From contig NZ_JANUEM010000002.1 in assembly GCF_024809855.1 (NCBI RefSeq), positions 248,001-312,000 of the forward strand: a stretch of DNA of 64,000 nucleotides, read 5' to 3'. Of this stretch, positions 41,712-53,017 are shown one piece after another. A model generated the notes under the pieces. The model did no database searches. It saw nothing but the letters and a program-made list of their open reading frames with translations, and was not told the origin of the DNA. Source of the stretch: Rheinheimera pacifica. Its GTDB lineage: Bacteria > Pseudomonadota > Gammaproteobacteria > Enterobacterales > Alteromonadaceae. The position numbers and the translations under genes were made by a program. Position 1 is the first letter of the stretch; every line of letters starts with the position of its first letter.

Positions 41712-41741
41712 AAAACCCCGTGCCACTGGCCGGGGTTTTTT
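41712..41741 (+). terminator. leu attenuator terminator
   Basis: Stem AAAACCCCG/CGGGGTTTT with an inner GCC/GGC pair and a T-run to 41741. It lies between the leader peptide and leuA, and forms unless ribosome stalling at the leucine codons favours an alternative fold. Confidence 0.85.
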
Positions 41742-41803
41742 GCATTTGAAGCCCCCGCCACAGGTTGCAATCTAAACCGAGACAACGGAACAGGAAACAC
41801 AAG

Positions 41804-44471
<2,668 letters not shown>

Positions 44472-44472
<1 letters not shown>

Positions 44473-45905
44473 TGGGCCAGGCTACTGCTAACGCGAAAAC
44501 CCTGTATCAAAAAATCTATGCCAGCCATGTGGTGGGTAAGTTAAACCCCAGCACCGACTTACTGTACGTTGACCGGCATTTAATTCACGAAGTTACCTCG
44601 CCGCAGGCGTTTTCCGGTTTAAAACTGGCTAACCGCAGCGTGCGCCGGCCCGATTTAACCTTTGCCACTATGGATCATAACGTTTCAACGCAACGCCGTA
44701 GTATCGACGCCGCCGGTGACACCTCACGCAAACAGCTGGAAGCTTTAGCGGCTAACTGCGAAGAAAACCGTATTCCATTGCTGGATTTAACCCACCCGGA
44801 TCAGGGCATAGTGCATGTGATAGGGCCAGAGCAGGGCCTAACCCAGCCTGGCATGATCATCGTTTGCGGTGACTCGCACACCTCTACTCACGGTGCTTTT
44901 GGTGCCCTGGCTTTTGGTATTGGTACCTCAGAAGTAGAACACGTACTGGCTACGCAAACGCTGCCACAGCAGCAGGCCAAAACGTTAAAAGTAGAAATAA
45001 ACGGGCAATTAAGTGCCCATGTTACGCCAAAAGATGTGATTATGGCGGTAATAGGCAAACTGGGCACTGCCGGTGGCAATGGTTATGTTGCTGAGTTTAG
45101 CGGCAGTGCTATCCGCGCTATGAGCATGGAAGGGCGGATGACGCTGTGCAATATGAGCATAGAAATGGGCGCCAAGGCTGGGCTGATAGCGCCGGATCAA
45201 ATCACCTTCGACTATATCAAAGGCAAGGCGCATGCCCCCAAAGCCGAACATTGGGACGCCGCCGTGCAGTACTGGCAAAGCCTGTATTCTGATACCGATG
45301 CCGTGTTTGATACTGTAGTGGAGATTGATGCTGCCACTATTACGCCGCAAATTACCTGGGGCACCAACCCCGAGCAGGTCATGGCCGTAGATCAAAGTGT
45401 ACCGGCACCTGGCAGCTTTACTGACGTCACCAAGCGCGATGCCGCCGAACGGGCGCTGGCCTATATGGGGCTGGAGCCGGGTCAAAAGCTGACCGACTGC
45501 AAGGTAGATGTAGTGTTTATTGGTAGTTGCACCAACAGCCGGATAGAGGATTTACGCGCTGCGGCAAGCCTGGTGCGGGGTAAAAAAGTCGCTGCCGGTG
45601 TACGCGCTTTGGTGGTGCCAGGCTCGGGCGTGGTAAAACGCCAGGCCGAAGCAGAGGGCTTAGCCAGTATTTTTAAAGACGCCGGTTTTGAATGGCGTGA
45701 ACCGGGCTGCAGTATGTGCCTGGGTATGAATGACGACAGAGTAGAAGCCGGCCAGCGCTGCGCCTCTACTTCAAACCGTAACTTTGAAGGCCGCCAGGGC
45801 CGCGGTGCGCGCACCCATTTGGTTAGCCCGGCGATGGCTGCAGCTGCTGCGATTGCCGGTAAGTTTGTTAATATCGCAGCCGCAACAGCAGGAGAACAGG
45901 CATGA
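44472..45905 (+). CDS. leuC: 3-isopropylmalate dehydratase, large subunit
   Basis: 477 residues. Iron-sulphur ligands: Cys in '[14 protein letters not shown]' and the CxxC of '[13 protein letters not shown]'. '[35 protein letters not shown]' is a family landmark. About six residues are added at the N-terminus compared with E. coli. It works with LeuD to isomerise 2- to 3-isopropylmalate. It overlaps leuD by 4 bp (ATGA). Confidence 0.96.
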
Positions 45906-46504
45906 GTAAGATATTTGCACAGGGCCTGGTATGCCCGCTGGATAAAAACAACGTTGATACTGACCAGATTATTCCAAAGCAGTTTTTAACCAGTGTTAGC
46001 CGTGATGGCTTTGCCGAGGCGATGTTTTATGACTGGCGCTATCTGGCCGATGGCGCCCCAAACCCGGACTTTGTTATTAATAAGCCGGAATACCAGGGTG
46101 CCAGTATTTTACTGACCCGCGCTAACTTTGGCTGTGGCTCCAGCCGCGAACACGCGCCCTGGGCCATTAAACAGTACGGTTTTACCGTGATTATTGCTGA
46201 AAGCTTTGCCGATATTTTCTTTAATAACAGTGTTAACAACGCAATGTTGTTAATTCAGTTAAGTAAAACCAATGTCGAGCTGTTATTTAACCGCTGCCAG
46301 CAAGGCCCGCAGCAGTGGCAAATTGATTTGGCCAGCCAGGAAATCATGTTCGGCAACAATGCTGCCATGGGCTTTAATATCGATGCCGATATTAAGCAGC
46401 GGCTGCTGTCCGGGCTAGATTTTATCGGCTCAAGCGAGCAGTTAAACTCACAAATTGCCGACTACGAACAAAGCCGCAAAGCCAGCCAACCCTGGTTGGG
46501 GTAA
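45902..46504 (+). CDS. leuD: 3-isopropylmalate dehydratase, small subunit
   Basis: 200 residues. '[14 protein letters not shown]' near 17-30 and '[41 protein letters not shown]' near 70-110 are the LeuD substrate-recognition and active-site segments. Last gene of leuABCD, followed by a terminator. Confidence 0.96.
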   Translation: MSKIFAQGLVCPLDKNNVDTDQIIPKQFLTSVSRDGFAEAMFYDWRYLADGAPNPDFVINKPEYQGASILLTRANFGCGSSREHAPWAIKQYGFTVIIAESFADIFFNNSVNNAMLLIQLSKTNVELLFNRCQQGPQQWQIDLASQEIMFGNNAAMGFNIDADIKQRLLSGLDFIGSSEQLNSQIADYEQSRKASQPWLG

Positions 46505-46552
46505 GCGCTAAGGTTTTATCAGCTGCGATCCAACGGGCTGAGAGCTAACACA

Positions 46553-46589
46553 AACACCTCAGCGGCATATCTGCCCTGAGGTGTTTTTT
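46553..46589 (+). terminator. Terminator of the leu operon
   Basis: Stem AACACCTCAG/CTGAGGTGTT with a 13-nt loop and a T-run ending at 46589, about 50 bp after leuD. Confidence 0.9.
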
Positions 46590-46690
46590 ATATTGCGGCC
46601 TATGCAATCTACCTGTTATAAATTAGGAACTACTCGTAACGAGTTGCTGGCTTGGTGTGTAAACTAAATGTGAAGATTGAAGCTGTGGAT

Positions 46691-46954
46691 ATGAAAGAAC
46701 TGAGTCTATCGCAAGCAAACGAAATTCAGTTTTTGTATCCATCAGAACCTGAATGGGTATCGGTTTCCGACGAAACTCTCATAGTGCTGGTTAAAGATTA
46801 CGTTTCTGAACCAAATTGCGCGACCATTGCGCTTTGCCAGCTGAAACGACGAGATAATCCATTAACTAAGCCTTTAGCCAGGTGGCTGCTGCAAGAGGAA
46901 TATGCAGATGAATGGCTTAAAGAATCAGCCCAAGATATTCTTGATGAAAGTTAG
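46691..46954 (+). CDS. Hypothetical small protein
   Basis: 87 residues from ATG at 46691; a TTG at 46652 would add 13. No ribosome site is clear for either. The acidic protein has 'QFLYPSEPEWVSVSDETLIVLVKDYV' and a C-terminal helix 'RWLLQEEYADEWLKESAQDILD'. I do not recognise the family. Base composition here is more AT-rich than the leu operon, hinting at acquired DNA. Confidence 0.5.
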   Translation: MKELSLSQANEIQFLYPSEPEWVSVSDETLIVLVKDYVSEPNCATIALCQLKRRDNPLTKPLARWLLQEEYADEWLKESAQDILDES

Positions 46955-47083
46955 CAAACACATAACAGCAAAGGCTGCATCACCGTTTTGGCTGCGCGTA
47001 CTACATGGCTGAATTTGGCATTAGCCTTGTTGAAATCCTAAACTATGGGGTTCAATCATTGCTAAACAAGCGGAAGTCCTCGT

Positions 47084-47446
47084 ATGAAAACAACCAAAGA
47101 ACACGACGAGCGAATCGCGAACATGACGTTTTCCTCTGTTTATCCACACTATGTTGCGAAAGTTGAAAAGAAAGGGCGAACCATAGCAGAATTACATCAA
47201 GTGATAGCATGGCTTACTGGTTTCGAAGCAACAGATTTGCAGCGTCTGATGGAAAATCAGGCTACCTTTGAAAAATTCTTTTCTGAGGCTACGATCAATC
47301 CGAAAGCAAGCCTGATCACGGGTTTAATTTGTGGCTATCGAATTGAAGAAATTGAAACTAGCTTGACCAGGCAGGTCAGATACCTGGATAAACTGGTAGA
47401 CGAACTTGCAAAAGGCCGCAAGATGGGAAAGATTCTGAGGTCATAA
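47084..47446 (+). CDS. DUF2200 domain protein
   Basis: 120 residues. '[38 protein letters not shown]' is the DUF2200 core, and '[48 protein letters not shown]' the tail. The function is unknown. GGAAG precedes the start. Relatives are widespread and often on accessory DNA. Confidence 0.88.
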   Translation: MKTTKEHDERIANMTFSSVYPHYVAKVEKKGRTIAELHQVIAWLTGFEATDLQRLMENQATFEKFFSEATINPKASLITGLICGYRIEEIETSLTRQVRYLDKLVDELAKGRKMGKILRS

Positions 47447-47478
47447 GGCAGGTTTAATTTAGCGACGGAGCAAAATAT

Positions 47479-47865
47479 ATGCGTAGCAAAAACATGGCAA
47501 TTACAGTTATCAGCGCTCTGGCGGCGATACTGCTTTGGTTACCCGAAGTGGCAGCGCACCATGGCTGGAACTGGACCGAAGATAAACAAACAGAAATGAC
47601 CGGCACCATTACAGAGGTGTTTATTGGCCCGCCTCACCCGCGGCTGATGATTGAAACCGATACCGGCCCCTGGCAGGTAGACTTAGGTAACCCCCGGCAA
47701 ACTAAAGCTGCCGGTTTTGTTGAAGGCGAAGCCAAAACCGGTGATACGGTGCTGATCCGCGGCCACCGCTCTGATAACAAAGATGAACATATTATCAAAG
47801 CAGTACGTGCCACTATTAATAACAAGCAATATACCTTTTACCCGGAATTACTGCGTGAGGACTAG
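47479..47865 (+). CDS. DUF6152-family exported protein
   Basis: 128 residues with a signal peptide (about 1-27, ends EVAA-HHGW). The mature start HHGW plus 'MTGTITEVFIGPPHPRLMIETDTGPWQVDLGNP' and 'GDTVLIRGHRSDNKDEHIIKAV' fit the DUF6152 OB-like family. The N-terminal His pair could bind a metal. It is followed after 6 bp by the DUF6644 membrane protein, a pair often found together. Confidence 0.8.
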   Translation: MRSKNMAITVISALAAILLWLPEVAAHHGWNWTEDKQTEMTGTITEVFIGPPHPRLMIETDTGPWQVDLGNPRQTKAAGFVEGEAKTGDTVLIRGHRSDNKDEHIIKAVRATINNKQYTFYPELLRED

Positions 47866-47871
47866 CCCGTA

Positions 47872-48348
47872 ATGCTGACGGCGTTGTTGCTTAATCTGGG
47901 CGATACGGCGTTAGCATCGGCACTGCGCCAGTCGGATATCGGTTATCCGCTGGTAGCCTCAGCACATATTCTGGGTTTGGGGTTGCTGGTGGGTAGTATT
48001 ATCACGCTCGACTTACGTATTTTAAGCATCATGAAGCGGGGCAGCCTTAGCGAACTGGCGCCATTATTAAGCCGGGTCGCGGCGTGTGGCGTTATGCTGG
48101 CGATACTAACCGGGGTGTTGCTGTTTAGCGTGCAGCCTGCACACTATCTTGGCAACAGCGCTTTTCTGCTAAAACTGGCACTGATCAGTCTGGCGCTGAT
48201 TAATGTAGCGCTGGTGCATAGCCTGCCGCCCTGGCGCGCTATTCTGGCTGGCCAGCCAGCTACCTTGCTGCTGAAACTTAGCGCCTTAATCTCACTTACG
48301 CTGTGGCTTGCTGCTGTCACTGCTGGCCGCTGGATAGCATTTGTCTAG
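47872..48348 (+). CDS. DUF6644-like membrane protein
   Basis: 158 residues with four or five helices: about 26-48, 67-87, 94-115 and 133-155. 'SDIGYPLVASAHILGLGLLVGSIITLDLRIL' with a membrane His fits CopD-like/DUF6644 proteins. GAGGA sits upstream in the DUF6152 stop region, so translation is coupled. A role in copper or haem-linked redox is a guess from the fold resemblance. Confidence 0.75.
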   Translation: MLTALLLNLGDTALASALRQSDIGYPLVASAHILGLGLLVGSIITLDLRILSIMKRGSLSELAPLLSRVAACGVMLAILTGVLLFSVQPAHYLGNSAFLLKLALISLALINVALVHSLPPWRAILAGQPATLLLKLSALISLTLWLAAVTAGRWIAFV

Positions 48349-48420
48349 CTTTGGCGTAGGGCCCGGTTTGCAGCCGGAAAGGCGCTGTACCTTAGCCCAC
48401 GGCAGCAGTAAACTTATCGC

Positions 48421-48448
48421 ACTCAACACTCAACACTCAACACTCAAC
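48421..48448 (+). repeat. 7-bp tandem repeat (ACTCAAC x4)
   Basis: Four perfect ACTCAAC units followed by a partial AC, ending about 16 bp before the gamma-glutamylcyclotransferase-like gene and just before its ribosome site. Such short repeats change copy number by slippage and could alter promoter or leader spacing. Confidence 0.9.
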
Positions 48449-48464
48449 ACTGAGCAAGGTAACT

Positions 48465-48806
48465 ATGGCCAAACTATTTTCTTACGGCACCCTGCAGCAA
48501 AAAAATGTCCAGTTGGCTAACTTTGGCCGCGAGTTAAGCGGCAGCAAAGATATTTTGCAGGGCTATATTATCGGCGAGGTAGAAATAACCGACGAGCGCG
48601 TACTGCGCGAAAGCGGCAAGGCATTGCACCCGATTTTACGCCTTAGCGGTAATAATACCGATGAAGTGTCGGGTACGGTATTTGAGCTGACTGATGCCGA
48701 GCTGGCCCAGGCGGATGATTACGAGGTCGATGCTTATGTGCGGGTAAAAGCGACGCTAAAATCCGGTACTGAGTGCTGGATATATGCGGCAGCTAAGCAT
48801 GCCTGA
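48465..48806 (+). CDS. Gamma-glutamylcyclotransferase-family (AIG2-like) protein
   Basis: 113 residues. 'KLFSYGTLQQKNVQLANFGREL' is the YGTL substrate loop, and 'VSGTVFELTDAELAQADDYEVDAYVRVKATL' contains the usual acidic residue (Glu in 'DDYE'). It probably handles gamma-glutamyl amines or peptides. AAGG precedes the ATG. It overlaps the next gene by 8 bp. Confidence 0.85.
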   Translation: MAKLFSYGTLQQKNVQLANFGRELSGSKDILQGYIIGEVEITDERVLRESGKALHPILRLSGNNTDEVSGTVFELTDAELAQADDYEVDAYVRVKATLKSGTECWIYAAAKHA

Positions 48807-49389
48807 ACAGCTGAGTTTGCCTGAAGATGTGCGCCACTGCACCCTGTGCGCAGCGCATTTACCGCTGGGGCCCAAGCCCATTTTGCAGTGGCACCCTCAG
48901 GCGCGTATTTTAATTGCTGGCCAGGCACCGGGGCGAAAGGCGCATGACGCAGGCTTGCCGTTTGCTGATGCCAGTGGTGAGCGGTTGCGGCAGTGGCTTG
49001 GTTTGAGCGCAGAGCAATTCTATAACCCCAAACTGGTGGCGATATTGCCGATGGGTTTTTGTTTTCCCGGTACCGGCAAAAGTGGTGATTTACCACCCCG
49101 GCCAGAATGTGCCCCTGCCTGGCGTCAGGCATTATTAAAACCACTAAAACAGTTACAACTCACTCTGGTGATAGGCCAGTATGCACAGGCTTATCATTTA
49201 CCGGCAGCCAAATTATCGGTAACCGATACTGTAGCGTCCTGGCAGGATTACTGGCCAGACATCATCCCACTGCCACACCCCAGCCCACGCAATAATATCT
49301 GGTTAGAACGCAACCCCTGGTTTGCCGGGCAGCTGTTACCAAAGCTACAGGCCCGGGTGAAAGAGGTTTTGTTACTGAAACGGCAATAG
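48799..49389 (+). CDS. Uracil-DNA glycosylase-superfamily protein
   Basis: 196 residues from ATG at 48799; an ATG at 48784 would add five. 'RILIAGQAPGRKAHDAGLPFADASGERLRQWLGL' contains the GQAPG motif, and 'IIPLPHPSPRNNIWLERNPWF' the HPSPRN motif of the superfamily. The N-terminal Cys pair in 'VRHCTLCAAHLPL' may be part of a small iron-sulphur or zinc site, as in family 4/5 enzymes. It removes uracil or related bases, by family inference. Confidence 0.85.
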   Translation: MPEQLSLPEDVRHCTLCAAHLPLGPKPILQWHPQARILIAGQAPGRKAHDAGLPFADASGERLRQWLGLSAEQFYNPKLVAILPMGFCFPGTGKSGDLPPRPECAPAWRQALLKPLKQLQLTLVIGQYAQAYHLPAAKLSVTDTVASWQDYWPDIIPLPHPSPRNNIWLERNPWFAGQLLPKLQARVKEVLLLKRQ

Positions 49390-49472
49390 CCTTGTCAGGC
49401 TAATCAGCGTACTGTGCTTAGTAAGCCATAATAACATTATGCTAATAAGCACAATTACCTGAGGACAGACGG

Positions 49473-50684
49473 ATGGATCTGAAAAGTGGCTACCCTTTCT
49501 GGGCCATCAAAAACGGCCTGATGTGCGCCTTTCCGCAATTGCAGGCTGATATTCATTGTGATGTCGTTGTTGTGGGCGGAGGTATTACCGGCTCACTGAT
49601 TGCCGATGAGCTGGCAACGCATGGTTTTGACACCGTCGTGGCAGAGCAGCGCGATATCGGCTGGGGCAGTTCTGCAGCAAGTACAGCGCTGCTGCAATAT
49701 GAAATTGATACCCATATGGTCGATTTAGCCGCAATGTACGGTGAACCCCAGGCCGTGCTGGCTTATAAGGCATGTGCTGCGGCAATTACAGATATCGGTA
49801 AGTTAGCGAATGAGTTGGCTGATGTAGATTTCAGCATGCAGCATAGCCTTTATTACGCCAGTAAACGCAAAGACAAAGCGGCGTTACGTGAGGAATATCT
49901 GCTGCGGAAAAAGCACCAGTTTGCTCTGCAATGGCTGGATGCGGATAACGTGAAAGCACAATTTGGTATCCAGGCTCCGTGCGCCATTCTCAGCAAACAC
50001 GCCGGCTGTGTTGACCCCTATCGAATGGCATCCAGGTTATTACTGCGCCTGGCAGATCGCGGCGGCAGAGTGTTTGACCGTACGGTAATTGCCAGCATTA
50101 AACCCACCGCAGATAAGGTAACTTTGCGTACTCCGGAGGGGCATCAGATCCATGCTAAACACCTGATAATGGCGGCAGGTTACGCTTCGCAAAAATGGCT
50201 GAAGCAATCGGTGGCAAAAAATCGTAGTAGCTATGCGTTTATTACCGATCCTATGGCAGAAGACGATCTGGGTTGGTTAGCGTCAACTATGGCATGGGAA
50301 TCGGCCCGGCCATATCTGTATATGCGTACCACAGGTGATAACCGTTTACTGGTGGGTGGTGATGACGACGATATCGACATACCGGCGCGTCGTGATAAAA
50401 GGGTGGAAAGCAAAGCGAAAGGGCTGGTGAAAAAAGTAGAGAAGTTGCTGCCGCAGCTAACATTGCGCCCGGCGTTTTCCTGGGGCGGCACCTTTGCCGA
50501 AACTAAAGATGGTCTGCCGTTTTTTGGCGAACATCAACAATGGGGCCCGAGGGTGCTGTTTGCCATGGCTTATGGCGGCAATGGTATTAGTTACAGCATG
50601 ATAGGTGCAGGTTTACTGCGTGCCACTATTGAAGGGCGTAGCCATCCACTGGTGCCATTATTTGGTTTTTCACGGCTGAGTTAG
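49473..50684 (+). CDS. FAD-dependent oxidoreductase, DAO family
   Basis: 403 residues. The dinucleotide site 'CDVVVVGGGITGSLIADELATHGFDTVVAEQ' is near 29-58, and the D-amino-acid-oxidase fold continues with 'GWGSSAASTALLQYEID'. The C-terminal 'GLPFFGEHQQWGPRVLFAMAYGGNGISYSMIGA' is typical of the family. The substrate is unknown. GAGGA precedes the start. It stands alone. Confidence 0.88.
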   Translation: MDLKSGYPFWAIKNGLMCAFPQLQADIHCDVVVVGGGITGSLIADELATHGFDTVVAEQRDIGWGSSAASTALLQYEIDTHMVDLAAMYGEPQAVLAYKACAAAITDIGKLANELADVDFSMQHSLYYASKRKDKAALREEYLLRKKHQFALQWLDADNVKAQFGIQAPCAILSKHAGCVDPYRMASRLLLRLADRGGRVFDRTVIASIKPTADKVTLRTPEGHQIHAKHLIMAAGYASQKWLKQSVAKNRSSYAFITDPMAEDDLGWLASTMAWESARPYLYMRTTGDNRLLVGGDDDDIDIPARRDKRVESKAKGLVKKVEKLLPQLTLRPAFSWGGTFAETKDGLPFFGEHQQWGPRVLFAMAYGGNGISYSMIGAGLLRATIEGRSHPLVPLFGFSRLS

Positions 50685-50786
50685 TTTGGCAGTAATAAAG
50701 TGGACTAGCTGCAGTAAGCAAGCCTGCGCTGTTTGAAAATGTAAAGCCAGCACACTGTTGCTGCGTTAGCTTACAGGAGGATCTGT

Positions 50787-51197
50787 ATGTCAAAAGCGTC
50801 GTTACTGCTGGGGCTTGCCGATTTCATTTTAACGCTGCACTTTTTGTTTGTGTTATTCGTAGTATTGGGTTTGCTTGCTATTTACCTGGGTTATTTTCTC
50901 AATTGGCGTTGGGTTAGAAACCGCACCTTTCGCATCCTGCATTTAAGCGCAATAGGCATAGTAGTGCTGCAGTCGTGGCTTGGAGTTATTTGCCCGTTAA
51001 CCATCTGGGAAATGGCGTTGCGGCAAAAGGCCGGTGCAGCGACTTATGCCGGTTCCTTTATTCAGCACTGGCTGCAAAGCTTGCTGTATTACACGGCGCC
51101 GGATTGGGTTTTTATGGTGTTGTATACCGGCTTTGGTGGGTTGGTGGCAGTGAGTTGGTTTTTAGTACCGCCGCAGGCCAGCCGGCGCGGCGGTTAA
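50787..51197 (+). CDS. DUF2784 membrane protein
   Basis: 136 residues with about four helices (10-45, 52-75, 80-100, 108-128). 'LADFILTLHFLFVLFVVLGLLAIYLGYFLNWRWVRNRTFRILHLSAI' and 'VLQSWLGVICPLTIWEMALRQ' are DUF2784 landmarks. The function is unknown. Strong ribosome site AGGAGG. Confidence 0.9.
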   Translation: MSKASLLLGLADFILTLHFLFVLFVVLGLLAIYLGYFLNWRWVRNRTFRILHLSAIGIVVLQSWLGVICPLTIWEMALRQKAGAATYAGSFIQHWLQSLLYYTAPDWVFMVLYTGFGGLVAVSWFLVPPQASRRGG

Positions 51198-51233
51198 CAG
51201 AATAGCTCTGGCAAAACTGTAGTTTGGCGTTTA

Positions 51234-51262
51234 AATAAAAAAGCCGGCGGGGCAGCCGGCTT
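51234..51262 (-). terminator. Terminator for DUF945 gene
   Basis: Minus-strand stem AAGCCGGC/GCCGGCTT (51241-51248 with 51255-51262) followed by a T-rich tract (A-run at 51234-51242 on the plus strand). It lies 12 bp after the DUF945 gene's stop. Confidence 0.85.
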
Positions 51263-51274
51263 ATCAGGCGTATC

Positions 51275-52225
51275 TTAATTAGCCGTCAGTTTCAGATTGG
51301 CGTATTCAATCATCGCTTCCGGTGTTTCCAGGCCTGGCATCGGTTCTCCGCTGGCCAGTTGTTCAAACTGCAATGGCTCGGCAAAGCTAAATGTCAGTTT
51401 TAACTTTTCCGGTTTATTAACAAAGGCTGTCAGGCTGTCTTTCATTGGCTGTGGCAAAGGCTCCAGCATTGAAATATTCAGTAGCGCCATGCCTTGTATG
51501 GTTTTCAGATCCGGTGCCTGGCCCTGTTCGGCTGCCATAGCAATAGCACGCTCAATAAAACCTTTATTTTCAATAGTAATATTGCCACTGTTTAATGCAC
51601 CGGTAGCCAGTTTAGCCATTACCTGCTGTACATAGTCTTCGCTAACGGTAAGTGCTTGCTGCTCCTCTGGTGACATGGCGCTGAATTCTTTAGCGTATTG
51701 CCAGAATTGCTGCATTTGCGCCAGGGTAAAGTCATAGCTCAGGCTAAACTCGTCATTAATGCGGGTGTGCTGGCTAAATAACAGTTGGCCATTGGCCTGA
51801 TACTCATAACTGTAATCACCGTGCAGCGCTATGCTTTGTACAAAGGCGCTGATATGGGGCGGCAGTAATTGTAATGCGGCAGGGGCGGCTTTAATGCCGG
51901 TGATTTGCATACTGGCTTTGTCAGCCAGGCTTTGCGGTTTAACACCTTTAGCCGTGATAAGCTCGATAGTGGCAACCTGGCCCAGCTCTGCCATGGTAAC
52001 TTCCAGGCCACTGATGCTGTAACTTGAGGTAAGTACGTTAGCCGACACATCTTTATACGCTAATGAAAATTGTGGCATTTCGCCGGTGTCGGCAAGGTCG
52101 CGGTAGCTTTGGTTTGCCTGTTCAATCTGCTGCTTAATGGCATCTTCTGCCAGCATATTGGCATAATACAATCCGCCGCCTGCGGCTACAGCTACCACAA
52201 CCAACGCTATCACTGACTTGTTCAT
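51275..52225 (-). CDS. YdgA-like DUF945 family protein
   Basis: 316 residues. An N-terminal membrane anchor or signal (about 4-22) is followed by a periplasmic domain with 'YSISGLEVTMAELGQVATIEL' and repeated beta/helix pattern of the DUF945 family. The C-terminal 'EPLQFEQLASGEPMPGLETPEAMIEYANLKLT' is characteristic. The function is unknown; the family is envelope-associated. AAGGA precedes the ATG. Confidence 0.78.
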   Translation of the reverse strand: MNKSVIALVVVAVAAGGGLYYANMLAEDAIKQQIEQANQSYRDLADTGEMPQFSLAYKDVSANVLTSSYSISGLEVTMAELGQVATIELITAKGVKPQSLADKASMQITGIKAAPAALQLLPPHISAFVQSIALHGDYSYEYQANGQLLFSQHTRINDEFSLSYDFTLAQMQQFWQYAKEFSAMSPEEQQALTVSEDYVQQVMAKLATGALNSGNITIENKGFIERAIAMAAEQGQAPDLKTIQGMALLNISMLEPLPQPMKDSLTAFVNKPEKLKLTFSFAEPLQFEQLASGEPMPGLETPEAMIEYANLKLTAN

Positions 52226-52384
52226 ACTAATCCTTTAAAAGTGTTTGTTAAAAAAACGGTAAAATGTTAACACAAACCGCGCTATCCGAACAGTAAAGCG
52301 GGCGGCTTTTTTATAGCTTAGCCGCCTATTTACGCTGTTGCTAAAGCCTGTTACTTTGGCCGCTGAAACAGCCTGGGGGCAGAT

Positions 52385-53017
52385 ATGGAAAGCTATTTTC
52401 ACTGGTTTGATTTATTGGGCATTGCGGTGTTTGCTATTTCCGGCACTTTAGCCGCCTGGCGCAATCAGATGGACGGCTTTGGTGTAATAGTGCTGGCCAG
52501 TGTTACCGCTATAGGCGGCGGTACCTTGCGCGATGTGATTCTGGATACCCCGGTGATCTGGATTAACAATAACAGCTATTTTTACGCCATTTTTATCGCT
52601 GCTGTGGCCACTATTTTGCTGGTTCGCAACCGTTTAACCATTCCGCATAATACTCTGCAGCTGTTTGATGCACTGGGCCTGGCATTCTTCGTTATTATGG
52701 GTACACAAAAAGCACTGGATCATGGCACTTCAACTATGGTGGCAATATTACTGGGCACGATGAGCGGTGTTTGCGGCGGCATGATCCGCGATGTGCTGTG
52801 CCGTGAGGTGCCAATGGTGTTTCGTGGCGAGCTATATGCCGTAACCTGTATTTTCGGTGGTGTGGTTTATACCGGCCTGCTGGCACTGGGCGTGGCGCAA
52901 CTACCCGCTATGCTTAGCGGTATGCTGGCGTTGTTACTGCTGCGTTTAGCAGCCATGAAATGGCAACTAACGGTACCGGTATTTAGTAAGCACCACAACG
53001 AGCTGAACGAGCCTTAA
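52385..53017 (+). CDS. TRIC-family (UPF0126) cation channel protein
   Basis: 210 residues with seven helices. Two similar halves: 'FDLLGIAVFAISGTLAAWRNQMDGFGVIVLASVTAIGGGTLRDVIL' and 'LFDALGLAFFVIMGTQKALDHG...SGVCGGMIRDVLCREVPMVF', each with a glycine-rich GGGxLRD or GGMIRD motif that binds at the pore. Prokaryotic TRIC channels conduct monovalent cations. Its 3' end overlaps the convergent PepSY gene by 35 bp. Confidence 0.9.
   Translation: MESYFHWFDLLGIAVFAISGTLAAWRNQMDGFGVIVLASVTAIGGGTLRDVILDTPVIWINNNSYFYAIFIAAVATILLVRNRLTIPHNTLQLFDALGLAFFVIMGTQKALDHGTSTMVAILLGTMSGVCGGMIRDVLCREVPMVFRGELYAVTCIFGGVVYTGLLALGVAQLPAMLSGMLALLLLRLAAMKWQLTVPVFSKHHNELNEP

Noticed and set aside
48421-48448. CRISPR-like direct repeats
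   Set aside because: The units are only 7 bp and contiguous without spacers, so they are a simple tandem repeat.
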